Source: JARRQB01 sp965368585
Lineage (GTDB): Bacteria; Pseudomonadota; Gammaproteobacteria; Chromatiales; Chromatiaceae
Length of the DNA: 64,000 bases
Direction: 5' to 3'
Assembly (NCBI GenBank): GCA_965368585.1
Contig: CBDUNM010000011.1
Span: 1 to 64,000, forward strand
In this document: piece after piece, positions 18,082-28,722 of the stretch
Layout of the letters: every line of letters begins with the position of its first letter
Position numbering within the stretch: the first letter of the stretch is position 1
Translations under genes and position numbers: made by a program
Notes under the pieces: model-generated
What the model was told of the DNA's origin: nothing
Seen by the model: the letters and a program-made list of their open reading frames with translations, nothing else
Databases searched by the model: none

Positions 18082-18615
18082 TTACAAGACGCTCTGTGCC
18101 GGTCGTTTGTCGCCGGACTGCATACGGCTTTCCTTCTCCAGCTTCTTGCGTATGCGCTGGCGTTTGAGGTTCGACAGGTAATCGACAAACAGCTTGCCGT
18201 CAAGGTGGTCGATTTCATGCTGAATACAGACTGCGAGCAACCCGTCGACCTCTTGTTCGAAAGGCTGGCCATCGCGGTTCAGGGCGCGAAACCGAATGCG
18301 TTCGGCGCGTTGCACCGTTTCGTAAACCCCCGGTACCGACAGACAGCCCTCGTCCATTGCTTCCACCCCGTCTTTATCGAGGATTTCCGGATTGATCAGG
18401 GCAGTCGGCTGGTCGCGTTCGTCGCTGACGTCAATTACGATTACCCGCTTGGGAACGTTGACCTGGACGGCTGCCAGGCCGATTCCGGGCGCGTCGTACA
18501 TGGTCTCCAACATGTCATCGATCAGTTGACGCACGGCGTCGTCGACCACCGAGACCGGCTTGGCCTGATTGCGTAACCGAGGGTCGGGGAAATGCAGAAT
18601 ATCGAGAATCGCCAT
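18082..18615 (-). CDS. def: Peptide deformylase
   Basis: Metalloenzyme that removes the formyl group from nascent proteins, 177 residues. All three motifs are present: GIGLAAVQV (residues 44-52), EGCLSVPG (89-96, metal ligand Cys91), and QHEIDHLDG (132-140, ligands His133 and His137, catalytic Glu134). In motif 1 the usual Gln is at position 51. It is the first gene of the def-fmt-rsmB block and is divergent from the LysM gene across a 110-bp promoter region (18616-18725). Confidence 0.97.
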   Translation of the reverse strand: MAILDILHFPDPRLRNQAKPVSVVDDAVRQLIDDMLETMYDAPGIGLAAVQVNVPKRVIVIDVSDERDQPTALINPEILDKDGVEAMDEGCLSVPGVYETVQRAERIRFRALNRDGQPFEQEVDGLLAVCIQHEIDHLDGKLFVDYLSNLKRQRIRKKLEKESRMQSGDKRPAQSVL

Positions 18616-18725
18616 GATCAGTTACCAAAAATATGTAGTCCACGCTAAAGAAAATTCGCTACGATCATGATAATACAGCAAGAGACGCGTTCAGCGCCGC
18701 CCCGCTTTCGACTTAAGGGAATCCC

Positions 18726-19763
18726 ATGTCAACATTCAGACCCATACTCGCCGTTGCAGTTGCACTCAGCTTAGTGCTCTCTTTCCCGGCTTGGGCCGAT
18801 GATCTTTTGGCCACCAACCATCCGGAACGCTATGTCGTGCGCAAAGGCGACACACTGTGGGACATTGCGGGACGTTTTCTGCGCGATCCATGGCGCTGGC
18901 CCGATATCTGGCACGTCAATCCCGGGGTGCGCAATCCGCACCTGATCTACCCGGGGGATGAACTGGAACTGGTCTATCTGGACGGCAAGCCGCGCTTGCG
19001 GGTCAAACGCGGTCCACGGGTCGTAAAACTGTCGCCGGAAGCACGGTCGACACCGTGGGACGGCAGTATCCCGACAGTTCCCGTCGACGCCATCGCAGCG
19101 TTTCTGACCCGACCCCATGTCATCGACGAGGACGAGCTCGAGCGCGCACCTTATATCGTGGACTTTGCCGAGGAACACATCATCGGTGGTGCAGGGCAGC
19201 GCGCTTACGTGCGCGCGATCGAAACGGACGAACCGCTCAATTACGATGTGGTACGTCCCGGAAAGCCTTACAAGGACGCCGAAACCGGTGAGATTCTCGG
19301 TCATGAGGCCCAGTATGTCGGGAGCGCTTCGATTCAGCGCACGGGTGACCCGGCAACAATTTACCTGAAGCGCGCCGAACTAGAGGCGGTTATCAGCGAC
19401 CGGTTGCTGCCGGTTACCGACGATACACCCTACCGCGATTTTTACCCCAAAGCGCCCGAACGCGAGGTCAATGGTGCGATCATCGGCGTGCTGAACGGCG
19501 TCAGCCAGATCGGTCAGTACAACGTGGTCGTACTCGACCGAGGCGCCAGTGACGGCCTCAGTCCGGGTACGGTGCTGCGCGTCGACCGACGGGGTGAGAC
19601 CATCCGCGACATAGTTTCTCCGCAACGCTTGGACAAGGTTACCTTGCCCGACGAAGAAGCTGGATTGCTCATGGTATTCCGTACCTTCGATCGGGTCAGC
19701 TTTGCCTTAATCATGCATGCGACCCGCGCGATCCACCTCAGCGACCGGGTACGAAACCCCTGA
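18726..19763 (+). CDS. LysM peptidoglycan-binding domain protein
   Basis: A 345-residue exported protein. The signal peptide is residues 1-24 (hydrophobic LAVAVALSLVLSF, cleavage after AWA). One LysM domain, RYVVRKGDTLWDIAGRFLRD to YPGDELELVYLDG, spans about 35-85. The remaining 260 residues form a conserved beta-rich tail with a GASDGLSPGTVLRVDR segment. The family lies between def and dprA in many gammaproteobacteria. It probably binds peptidoglycan in the periplasm; no catalytic domain is visible. Confidence 0.92.
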   Translation: MSTFRPILAVAVALSLVLSFPAWADDLLATNHPERYVVRKGDTLWDIAGRFLRDPWRWPDIWHVNPGVRNPHLIYPGDELELVYLDGKPRLRVKRGPRVVKLSPEARSTPWDGSIPTVPVDAIAAFLTRPHVIDEDELERAPYIVDFAEEHIIGGAGQRAYVRAIETDEPLNYDVVRPGKPYKDAETGEILGHEAQYVGSASIQRTGDPATIYLKRAELEAVISDRLLPVTDDTPYRDFYPKAPEREVNGAIIGVLNGVSQIGQYNVVVLDRGASDGLSPGTVLRVDRRGETIRDIVSPQRLDKVTLPDEEAGLLMVFRTFDRVSFALIMHATRAIHLSDRVRNP

Positions 19764-19770
19764 ATTTTTA

Positions 19771-20913
19771 ATGATTTCAGACCCAGGGCGCACGGAAGCA
19801 CCCGTTGCGGAACCGACTTTGCGTGCCTGGCTGACGCTGCTGCGCGCGCCGGGCATTGGCAGCAGCACGCTGGCGCCGCTCCTGCAGCGGCATGCCGACC
19901 CACAATTCTGGCTGGAACGGGCGTCAGCACCGAGCGTTCCAGAGCGCCTGCGGCGCTGGCTGGCCAAGCCCGACGAGGCGCTGATCGAAAGTGACCTGCG
20001 CTGGCTGGCGAACCCCGGTCACCATCTGGTGACCGTGACGCAGCCGGAGTATCCACCGCTCCTGCACGATACGCCTGACCCGCCGATCGCGCTGTTCCTG
20101 GTTGGCGACCCGGGGGTGCTGGCGCTGCCGCAGATCGCCATGGTGGGGAGTCGCAATCCGACACCGGGCGGACGCCAGACCGCTCATGAGTTCGCCGCGT
20201 TCCTCGCCGCCAAGGGACTGATCGTCACCAGCGGCATGGCGCTTGGCATCGACGGCGCCTGCCACGGCGGCGCGCTGGCCGGCGGTGGCAAGACCGTCGC
20301 GGTTGCAGGCACCGGACTCGACCGCGTTTATCCCGCACGCCATCGTGAGCTGGCGCATCGTATCGTGGACGGTGGCGGTGCCCTGGTCTCGGAGTTTCTG
20401 CCCGGCACGCCGCCCCGACCTGGACACTTTCCCCGGCGTAATCGCATCATCAGTGGTCTCGCCGTCGGCACGCTGGTGGTGGAAGCCGCTTTACAAAGCG
20501 GCTCGCTGATCACCGCACGCCAGGCGCTGGAGCAGGGACGCGAAGTGTTCGCCATTCCCGGGTCGATACACAACCCCTTGGCAAGAGGCTGCCACGCCCT
20601 CATTCGCGATGGCGCGAAGCTCGTCGAGACCGCCCAGGATGTCATCGAAGAACTCGGCGCCATGTTTGGGCACCTCGCCGAGGCGCCTGCGTCGACGTCG
20701 CCCGACGAACCGGAATCCCGACTGCAGGATCCTGATTACCAAACGTTGCTGAACGCCATGGGATATGATCCGATCTCCATCGATACCCTGGTTCGACGTA
20801 CGGGAAAACCAGCGCAGGAAATATCCTCAATGATGCTATTGCTCGAACTCGAGGGTCATGTATCATCGACATCGGGCGGGCTTTTTGCCCGTGCCGGAAA
20901 CCCGACTGCGTAG
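19771..20913 (+). CDS. dprA: DNA processing protein DprA
   Basis: DprA loads RecA on incoming single-stranded DNA during natural transformation. The protein is 380 residues. A helical N-terminal region is followed by the Rossmann-like domain with MVGSRNPTPGGRQTAHEFAA, GLIVTSGMALGIDGACHGGA, GTGLDRVYPARH, FPRRNRIISGLA and GSLITARQALEQGREVFAIP. A C-terminal winged-helix (DprA-WH) covers about 315-375. The start at ATG 19771 lies 8 bp after the LysM gene; an in-frame upstream start (19717) would lie inside that gene. Confidence 0.96.
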   Translation: MISDPGRTEAPVAEPTLRAWLTLLRAPGIGSSTLAPLLQRHADPQFWLERASAPSVPERLRRWLAKPDEALIESDLRWLANPGHHLVTVTQPEYPPLLHDTPDPPIALFLVGDPGVLALPQIAMVGSRNPTPGGRQTAHEFAAFLAAKGLIVTSGMALGIDGACHGGALAGGGKTVAVAGTGLDRVYPARHRELAHRIVDGGGALVSEFLPGTPPRPGHFPRRNRIISGLAVGTLVVEAALQSGSLITARQALEQGREVFAIPGSIHNPLARGCHALIRDGAKLVETAQDVIEELGAMFGHLAEAPASTSPDEPESRLQDPDYQTLLNAMGYDPISIDTLVRRTGKPAQEISSMMLLLELEGHVSSTSGGLFARAGNPTA

Positions 20914-21027
20914 ACCTCGCGACGCCCTCGACCCTACGCAGATCGGCGGCAGCCGTTTCCTGGAGCGTCAGGAGACTGTTAAGGCAGCCAAAAACAGCCG
21001 GGCTATAGCTCATGGGAAGCGTGCGCC

Positions 21028-21507
21028 GTGAATGAAAACGTAATCGATGTTCTCATTTACATTTACGAGAACTACATGGACGGCGATGACAACGTCCCGA
21101 CAGATCAAATCATGCTGGAGGAGGAACTGGTCGAAGCCGGTTTCCCCAAGGGCGAGATCAAAAAGGCATTTGATTGGCTGGACGAGCTTTCGTGGCGTCA
21201 GGGCAGCCTGTTGGATACCGACGTGGTCGCCAACCGTTCGATGCGGATTTACACCGAGCAGGAACGACGACGTCTGGATCTCGAGATACAGGGCATGCTG
21301 CTCAACCTCGAACAGGGGGGGATCCTGGATCAGCGCAGCCGTGAGCTGGTGATTGAGCGGGCCATGGCGTTGGATGCCGAGGAACTAACGGCTGAGGATG
21401 TCAAGTGGATCATTCTGCTCATTCTGCTGAACCAGCCGGGTCAGGAAAGCGCGTTCGCGCTGATGGAGGAGCTGGTTTACAACGGCGATCCGGGATACCT
21501 GCATTGA
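21028..21507 (+). CDS. smg: Smg family protein (DUF494)
   Basis: A 159-residue helical Smg/DUF494 protein. It has the family N terminus MNENVIDVLIYIYENYMDGD, the VEAGFPKGEIKKAFDWLDEL segment and the C-terminal VKWIILLILLNQPGQESAF. The function is unknown. The position between dprA and topA is conserved in E. coli and relatives. The start codon is GTG at 21028, although the sequence context has no strong ribosome binding site. Confidence 0.93.
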   Translation: MNENVIDVLIYIYENYMDGDDNVPTDQIMLEEELVEAGFPKGEIKKAFDWLDELSWRQGSLLDTDVVANRSMRIYTEQERRRLDLEIQGMLLNLEQGGILDQRSRELVIERAMALDAEELTAEDVKWIILLILLNQPGQESAFALMEELVYNGDPGYLH

Positions 21508-21611
21508 TTGCATTCCATCCAGGCAGCCTATAGCACTCTGGCGGTAGCGTTCTGACAGGACCTGTACGGACGCCGATGGGTGAAACGCCCGGGTCTCGTG
21601 CACATTGAGGC

Positions 21612-21641
21612 TTGACACCTCCGCCCTTCCCCAGCTATTCC
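21612..21641 (+). promoter_or_regulatory. Candidate sigma70 promoter of topA
   Basis: TTGACA (21612-21617), an 18-bp spacer, then TATTCC (21636-21641). The topA start lies 72 bp downstream. The -35 is perfect and the -10 only fair. Confidence 0.4.
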
Positions 21642-21713
21642 CTATACAGCGCCCGCCGTCGACCGGTGGGTATTTTTTCAGCGAAACTCCAACGTAGGAA
21701 GTGGAATCCGGAT

Positions 21714-24011
<2,298 letters not shown>

Positions 24012-24072
24012 GCGGGCGATACCCGCACCGTTCCGTCAGCGTCCCGGCGGTTGAAGCGGACCGAGCCACCTG

Positions 24073-24630
24073 ATGTCACCGTTCCGATTGCGGCAAGTCG
24101 TGCGCACAATTCACGCGGGGGGCGTCATCGCCTACCCGACCGAGGGGGTCTATGGCCTGGGTTGTGATCCGCTCGAACCGCGCGCCGTCCAACGCCTGCT
24201 GGAATTGAAGCAGCGCCCGGTCGCCAAGGGTCTCATCGTCATCGCAGCGGATTTCAGCCAGCTCGAGGCCTTCGTAGAGCGCCTGCCCAAAACGCGAATG
24301 CGCGAAGTCCTTGCCTCCTGGCCCGGCCCGAACACCTGGCTGCTGCCGCGCGCGCCAAATTGCCCCTCCTGGCTGACCGGCCGCCACGCCACGCTAGCGG
24401 TGCGGGTGACCCGCCACCCCATCGCCGCCGCGCTGTGTCGCGCCGCGGGCACGCCGCTGGTCTCGACCAGCGCCAACCGGGCCGGCCGGCAGCCGGCGCA
24501 AACTGCGGTCCAGGTGCGTCTGCGATTCTCGCAGGGCATCGACGCGATCGTTGCGGGCGCGGTCGACACGCGCGGCGGCCCGACCAGAATCCGCGACGGC
24601 GCCTCCGGCGCCATCGTCCGCGCCGCCTGA
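24073..24630 (+). CDS. tsaC: Threonylcarbamoyl-AMP synthase TsaC (YrdC/Sua5 family)
   Basis: Makes threonylcarbamoyl-AMP from threonine, bicarbonate and ATP for the t6A37 modification of tRNAs. The protein is 185 residues (E. coli TsaC 190). It shows AGGVIAYPTEGVYGLGCDPL, LKQRPVAKGLIVIAA, WPGPNTWLLPR, VRVTRHP and PLVSTSANRAGRQPAQT, the nucleotide and threonine-binding motifs of the YrdC fold. The context smg-topA-tsaC-hemF fits the conserved order in gammaproteobacteria. Confidence 0.95.
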   Translation: MSPFRLRQVVRTIHAGGVIAYPTEGVYGLGCDPLEPRAVQRLLELKQRPVAKGLIVIAADFSQLEAFVERLPKTRMREVLASWPGPNTWLLPRAPNCPSWLTGRHATLAVRVTRHPIAAALCRAAGTPLVSTSANRAGRQPAQTAVQVRLRFSQGIDAIVAGAVDTRGGPTRIRDGASGAIVRAA

Positions 24631-24724
24631 TGCCGCAAAGCGCCGGCCCGAAGTCCAAGTTGTCCACCCCCGCTCTTATCTGGTGAAATGCCGGAGTGAC
24701 TCGAATTCACCAAGAACAGTACGC

Positions 24725-25651
24725 ATGCCAAAATTCCCTGATACCGCCGCCGTCAAGACCTATCTGCTCGATCTCCAGGACCGCGTCTGCGCTGCCTTAA
24801 ACGCCGTTGACGGAGGCCCTGGGTTTCTCGAAGACACCTGGGAGCGGCCTGGCGGCGGCGGCGGGCGCAGCCGCGTGCTGGAGGGCGGCAAGGTTTTCGA
24901 GAAGGGTGGTGTGAATTTCTCGCATGTGTTCGGCGACGCCATGCCGCCGTCGGCGACGGCACAGAGACCGGAGTTGTCCGGTCGTCATTTCCAGGCGATG
25001 GGGGTATCTCTGGTCATGCACCCGCTCAACCCCTACGTACCCACCTCGCACGCGAATGTGCGGTTCTTCATCGCGGAAAAACCGGGCGCCGAACCGGTTT
25101 GGTGGTTCGGCGGCGGGTTCGACCTGACACCTTATTATGGCTTCGAGGCGGACGCGGTGCATTGGCACCGCACCGCGCGGGCAGCCTGCGCGCCGTTCGG
25201 CGAGGAAACCTACCGACGCTACAAACAGTGGTGTGACGAGTATTTCTACCTCAAACACCGTGATGAGCCGCGGGGAATAGGCGGCCTGTTTTTCGACGAT
25301 TTGAACGAATCGGGCTTCGCGACGACCTTCGATTTCATGCGCAGTGTCGGCGATCATTACCTGCCGGCCTATCTGCCCATCGTAGAGCGGCGCAAAGACC
25401 ACGCTTACGGCGCACGGGAACGCGATTTCCAGCTGTATCGCCGTGGTCGCTACGTGGAGTTCAATCTGGTCTTCGACAGGGGCACCTTGTTCGGGCTGCA
25501 ATCCGGAGGGCGTACGGAATCCATTCTCATGTCGCTTCCCCCACTGGTTAAATGGAGGTACGACTGGCGACCCGATCAGGATAGTCCCGAGAGCGAGCTG
25601 TACGAGGTCTTTTTGAAGCCTCGGGATTGGGCAGCGATCGGGACATCCTGA
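24725..25651 (+). CDS. hemF: Oxygen-dependent coproporphyrinogen III oxidase
   Basis: Aerobic enzyme converting coproporphyrinogen III to protoporphyrinogen IX. The protein is 308 residues (E. coli HemF 299). It has GGGRSRVLEGGKVFEKGGVN, HPLNPYVPTSHANVRFF, WWFGGGFDLTPYYGFE, FFDDLNESGF, AYGARERDFQLYRRGRYVEF and FGLQSGGRTESILMSLPP. The start ATG 24725 is the family start; the longer frame overlaps tsaC. The aerobic route agrees with the presence of a terminal oxidase later in the window. Confidence 0.97.
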   Translation: MPKFPDTAAVKTYLLDLQDRVCAALNAVDGGPGFLEDTWERPGGGGGRSRVLEGGKVFEKGGVNFSHVFGDAMPPSATAQRPELSGRHFQAMGVSLVMHPLNPYVPTSHANVRFFIAEKPGAEPVWWFGGGFDLTPYYGFEADAVHWHRTARAACAPFGEETYRRYKQWCDEYFYLKHRDEPRGIGGLFFDDLNESGFATTFDFMRSVGDHYLPAYLPIVERRKDHAYGARERDFQLYRRGRYVEFNLVFDRGTLFGLQSGGRTESILMSLPPLVKWRYDWRPDQDSPESELYEVFLKPRDWAAIGTS

Positions 25652-25683
25652 GCGCCGGAGCCGACGACTGAAAAAGCAGTCAT

Positions 25684-25717
25684 AAAAAAAGGCTCGCCCG
25701 GGGAGGGAGCGAGCCTT
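25684..25717 (-). terminator. Intrinsic terminator (minus strand)
   Basis: A 9-bp stem, AAGGCTCGC (25689-25697) with GCGAGCCTT (25709-25717), has an 11-base loop. Seven A's at 25684-25690 give a U-tract on the minus strand. It would end the minus-strand DUF302-thioredoxin transcript, leaving a 3' tail of about 230 bases. It may also act weakly for hemF. Confidence 0.7.
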
Positions 25718-25754
25718 AAAGCGCCTAGTAAGCGCCGGAGGAGGATCGTACCAA

Positions 25755-25779
25755 GCCGACCCCTAGGGAGGGGGGTCGG
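25755..25779. repeat. GC-rich hairpin downstream of hemF
   Basis: CCGACCCC (25755-25762) pairs with GGGGTCGG (25772-25779) over a 9-base loop. It lies in the 300-bp gap between hemF and the thioredoxin gene. No T-run follows on either strand. The rest of this gap (25780-25950) shows no gene that I can recognize. Confidence 0.5.
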
Positions 25780-25950
25780 TACAGCACAATGGCTGCCGTA
25801 CGCCTATTATGACGGCGCTATTCTTCGGTTCTTTAGAGGCCTTCCGTTAACCTGTGATTTTAACGCCTAGTGGGCCAGGGCCGCCGACTTACTGCGCTGC
25901 ACGGCCCAAGCCGATGTTCAATCGATCGGGTAGATCACGAATCATCGGCT

Positions 25951-26304
25951 TCAGTCCAGATGCTCCCGAAGCCAATCCAGAATCCAGTGGCTGGCGCGCG
26001 AACCACTGAACCGCCCCCGCTCCTCGCCGGCCACGAACAGCATGATGGTCGGAAAGCCGCGCAGACGATAATGGCCCGCGAGGCGCATGTTTTCGCCCTC
26101 GTCCACTTCGACCTTCGCCAGACGCACCCGGCCACCGAGTTGCTCAATAACGCGCGTGACATGCGGCGCGATTGCGTGACACGGCGCGCACCAGTCGGCC
26201 CAGAAATCCACCAGTACGGGAGTGGTGAGTGAAGCGTCGACAACCCGCTCCTGAAAGTCGTCGACACTGGCGTCGAACACGAGATCGGTGGTGTGGCGCT
26301 GCAT
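25951..26304 (-). CDS. Thioredoxin family protein
   Basis: A 117-residue thioredoxin fold protein with the active site WCAPC (Cys39 and Cys42) in LVDFWADWCAPCHAIAPHV and the cis-Pro in RLRGFPTIMLF. There is no signal peptide, so it is cytoplasmic. The start at ATG 26304 lies 1 base after the stop of the DUF302 gene; a longer frame to 26484 overlaps that gene and lacks thioredoxin similarity. Alanine rather than glycine in the CxPC motif marks it as a variant of classic TrxA. The role may be to reduce a disulfide in its operon partner or in sulfur metabolism (inferred). Confidence 0.92.
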   Translation of the reverse strand: MQRHTTDLVFDASVDDFQERVVDASLTTPVLVDFWADWCAPCHAIAPHVTRVIEQLGGRVRLAKVEVDEGENMRLAGHYRLRGFPTIMLFVAGEERGRFSGSRASHWILDWLREHLD

Positions 26305-26305
26305 G

Positions 26306-26788
26306 TCAGTCTCCGCGCACTCGATCCACGGCAAGCCGGATGGCCTTGACGACCATGGCTTCCACTTCCGCGACCACATCGATCCCCGGACTGCCTTGGG
26401 CGTTGGCGGTCGGTCGGGCGAACACCACTGTGGTTCGACCTGCGCGCTCGTAAAAGCCGACACACAGTGGACAAAGCGCCACAAGGTCAGGGTCGGCGCC
26501 GCTCACTGCGTTGGCAAACCAACCATTGCAGACCACCATACTGCGAATTGCATCGAGATTGGCCCGGTTGAAGTCCTCGCCCCACTTGTTCTCGAAGCGC
26601 GCGATGTTCGCCAGGATATCGGCCTCAAAGACGACCCAGAAGCGAGCGTCTTCGAGGGCCGCATACACCGCCGGATAAACCGTATCTACAGGCCGATCGA
26701 CTTCCACCTTGAATACTCCGGCAGGCGCCGCGTACGCTGTGCCCAACGGCAGCAACCCGACGCACAACACAAACAACCAGCGCTTCAT
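26306..26788 (-). CDS. DUF302 domain-containing exported protein
   Basis: A 160-residue protein. The signal peptide MKRWLFVLCVGLLPLGTAYA is followed by a DUF302-type domain (VEVDRPVDTVYPAVYAALED ...). A cluster of cysteines is present: VVCNGWFA, then ALCPLCVGFY with a CPLC pair that could be a redox or metal site. The start ATG 26788 is chosen because it begins the signal peptide. It sits 1 bp upstream of a thioredoxin gene, suggesting coupled expression. DUF302 proteins recur near sulfur-oxidation genes, but their biochemistry is unknown. A second DUF302 gene is at 48104. Confidence 0.85.
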   Translation of the reverse strand: MKRWLFVLCVGLLPLGTAYAAPAGVFKVEVDRPVDTVYPAVYAALEDARFWVVFEADILANIARFENKWGEDFNRANLDAIRSMVVCNGWFANAVSGADPDLVALCPLCVGFYERAGRTTVVFARPTANAQGSPGIDVVAEVEAMVVKAIRLAVDRVRGD

Positions 26789-26970
26789 CCGTTCCAACTC
26801 CAAGCGTAACCCAGAGGCATATACTAACCCGCTAAACACGGGACCTTAATACTCGCAGTTTGGATCGGTTTTCCGTGATTTCGGTGCCAACACCGGGCCA
26901 CATCGCTCACCCACGCTTGGTGCAGGCGGCCCAGACCCGTTACGATGGCGTTTTTTGACGCTGAGCCGAC

Positions 26971-27909
26971 ATGATCGACGACACGCTACGCATCGCGACC
27001 CGCAAATCTCCACTGGCCCTGTGGCAGGCCGAACACGTAGCCGCAAGCCTGCGCGCCGCTCGCCCCGGGTTATCCGTTGAATTGCTGGGGATGAGCACGC
27101 AGGGTGACAAGATACTGGACACGCCGCTGGCCAAGATCGGCGGCAAAGGCCTGTTCGTCAAGGAACTCGAGCAAGGCATGCTGGACGGCAGCGCCGACAT
27201 CGCCGTTCACTCGATGAAGGACGTGCCGGTGACTCTGCCGCCGGGTTTGCACCTGCCTGTCATCATGCAGCGTGAAGACCCGCGCGACGCCTTCGTCTCC
27301 AACCAATACGCCGATCTTGACGCGCTTCCCGACGGCGCGCGGGTCGGCACGTCGAGTCTGCGACGCCAGTGTCAGATCGCCGATCGTCGCCCCGACCTGA
27401 CAATCCTGCCGCTGCGCGGCAACGTCAACACCCGGCTCAAAAAGCTGGACGACGGAAACTACGACGCGATTATTCTCGCCTCGGCGGGTTTAAAACGGCT
27501 GGGGTTTGCCCAGCGAATCCGCGGTTACCTGTCCGAGGAACAAAGCCTGCCGGCCATCGGGCAGGGCGCAATCGGGATCGAATGCCGTGTCGATGACGCG
27601 CGCGTCAACGCCCTGATCGCTCCCCTGCTGCACCCCGGCACCGCAGCCTGCGTCGCGGCCGAGCGGGCCATGAATCACCGCCTCGAGGGCGGCTGCCAGG
27701 TGCCGATCGGCGGTTTCGCAGTGCTGGAAAACGACCGGCTCTGGTTGCGGGGCCTGGTCGGTACGGTGGACGGCAGCGAGGTCATACGGGCGGAGACCCG
27801 GGGCCCGGTGTCAGACAGCGCGGCCCTCGGGACCAGGCTCGCCGACGAACTGCTGGCGCGCGGCGCGCGCCGCATTCTGGATCAGCTCTACGGCAACGCA
27901 GGCGGATGA
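26971..27909 (+). CDS. hemC: Hydroxymethylbilane synthase (porphobilinogen deaminase)
   Basis: Joins four porphobilinogens into hydroxymethylbilane. The protein is 312 residues (E. coli HemC 313). It has IATRKSPLALWQAEHVAASL, GGKGLFVKELEQGML, AVHSMKDVPVTLPPGL, REDPRDAFVS and GTSSLRRQCQI. EGGCQVPIGGFA carries the cysteine that binds the dipyrromethane cofactor. It is first in hemC-hemD-hemX-hemY and overlaps hemD by 4 bp. Confidence 0.98.
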   Translation: MIDDTLRIATRKSPLALWQAEHVAASLRAARPGLSVELLGMSTQGDKILDTPLAKIGGKGLFVKELEQGMLDGSADIAVHSMKDVPVTLPPGLHLPVIMQREDPRDAFVSNQYADLDALPDGARVGTSSLRRQCQIADRRPDLTILPLRGNVNTRLKKLDDGNYDAIILASAGLKRLGFAQRIRGYLSEEQSLPAIGQGAIGIECRVDDARVNALIAPLLHPGTAACVAAERAMNHRLEGGCQVPIGGFAVLENDRLWLRGLVGTVDGSEVIRAETRGPVSDSAALGTRLADELLARGARRILDQLYGNAGG

Positions 27910-28694
27910 TCGCTGCCCCTTGCCACCTCGGCGGCATCGGCGTCCTGGTTACACGGCCGGCGCACCAGGCCGACGCCTTGTGCGAACTGATCGAGCAAGC
28001 CCATGGGCGCCCCATACGCCTGGCGGCAATCGAGATCAAGCCCATCGCGAACCCGTACCCCGCCAAGACGATTCTGTCCCAGCCGTGCGACGTGATGATC
28101 TTCGTCAGCGCCAACGCGGTGGACCACGCATTTCCCCTGCTCCCCGACGCCCTCCCCGCGGACATGGCGATCGGCGCCGTCGGCCGGGCGACCGCCCAGC
28201 AGCTCACCGTCAGCGGTCTGGACCCGACGCTGGTGCCCGACGCGCAGTTTGACAGCGAAGGCTTGCTGGCGCTGCCCGAACTTCAGTCGTTGCGCGGCAA
28301 GCGGGTGGTGATCGTGCGCGGACACTCGGGCCGACCGTTGTTGGGGGACACTCTGGCCGAACGCGGTGCCGAGGTCGACTACGCCGAGGTATACACGCGG
28401 ACCCTGCCACGGCGCGATACGCGCAACCTGATCAAGGGCTGGACGCGGATGGTGGACATCGTTACCGCCACCAGCACCGAGATCCTCGACAATCTTTTCG
28501 TCATGCTGGGCGACACGGGAGCGCAGCTGCTGCGGGCCACGCCCCTGATCGTGGTCAGCGAGCGAGCGGCGGCACATGCCAAACAGCTCGGTTGCCGCCG
28601 CATTCACCTGGCCGATTCCGCGCTCAACGCCAGCTTGCTCGAGGCAACCTGCGAACTCGCACGGGAGGCTGGGCTGAAGCCGTCGATTTGGTAG
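27906..28694 (+). CDS. hemD: Uroporphyrinogen-III synthase
   Basis: Closes hydroxymethylbilane into uroporphyrinogen III. The protein is 262 residues (E. coli HemD 246). It has the poorly conserved two-domain HemD fold with GVLVTRPAHQADALCELIEQ at the N terminus, DVMIFVSANAVDHAF, AIGAVGRATAQQL and RVVIVRGHSGRPLLGDTLAERG, then VDIVTATSTEILDNLF. It overlaps hemC by 4 bp and is followed by hemX after 28 bp, a synteny that supports the assignment. Confidence 0.94.
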   Translation: MIAAPCHLGGIGVLVTRPAHQADALCELIEQAHGRPIRLAAIEIKPIANPYPAKTILSQPCDVMIFVSANAVDHAFPLLPDALPADMAIGAVGRATAQQLTVSGLDPTLVPDAQFDSEGLLALPELQSLRGKRVVIVRGHSGRPLLGDTLAERGAEVDYAEVYTRTLPRRDTRNLIKGWTRMVDIVTATSTEILDNLFVMLGDTGAQLLRATPLIVVSERAAAHAKQLGCRRIHLADSALNASLLEATCELAREAGLKPSIW

Positions 28695-28722
28695 GCCGGC
28701 GCCGCGCCCGTATTATTCGCTC

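Noticed and set aside
25690..25780. CsrB/RsmZ-like small RNA suggested by repeated GGA in loops on the plus strand
   Set aside because: The terminator poly-U side is on the minus strand, where GGA becomes TCC; there is no plus-strand terminator, and the number of motifs is low.
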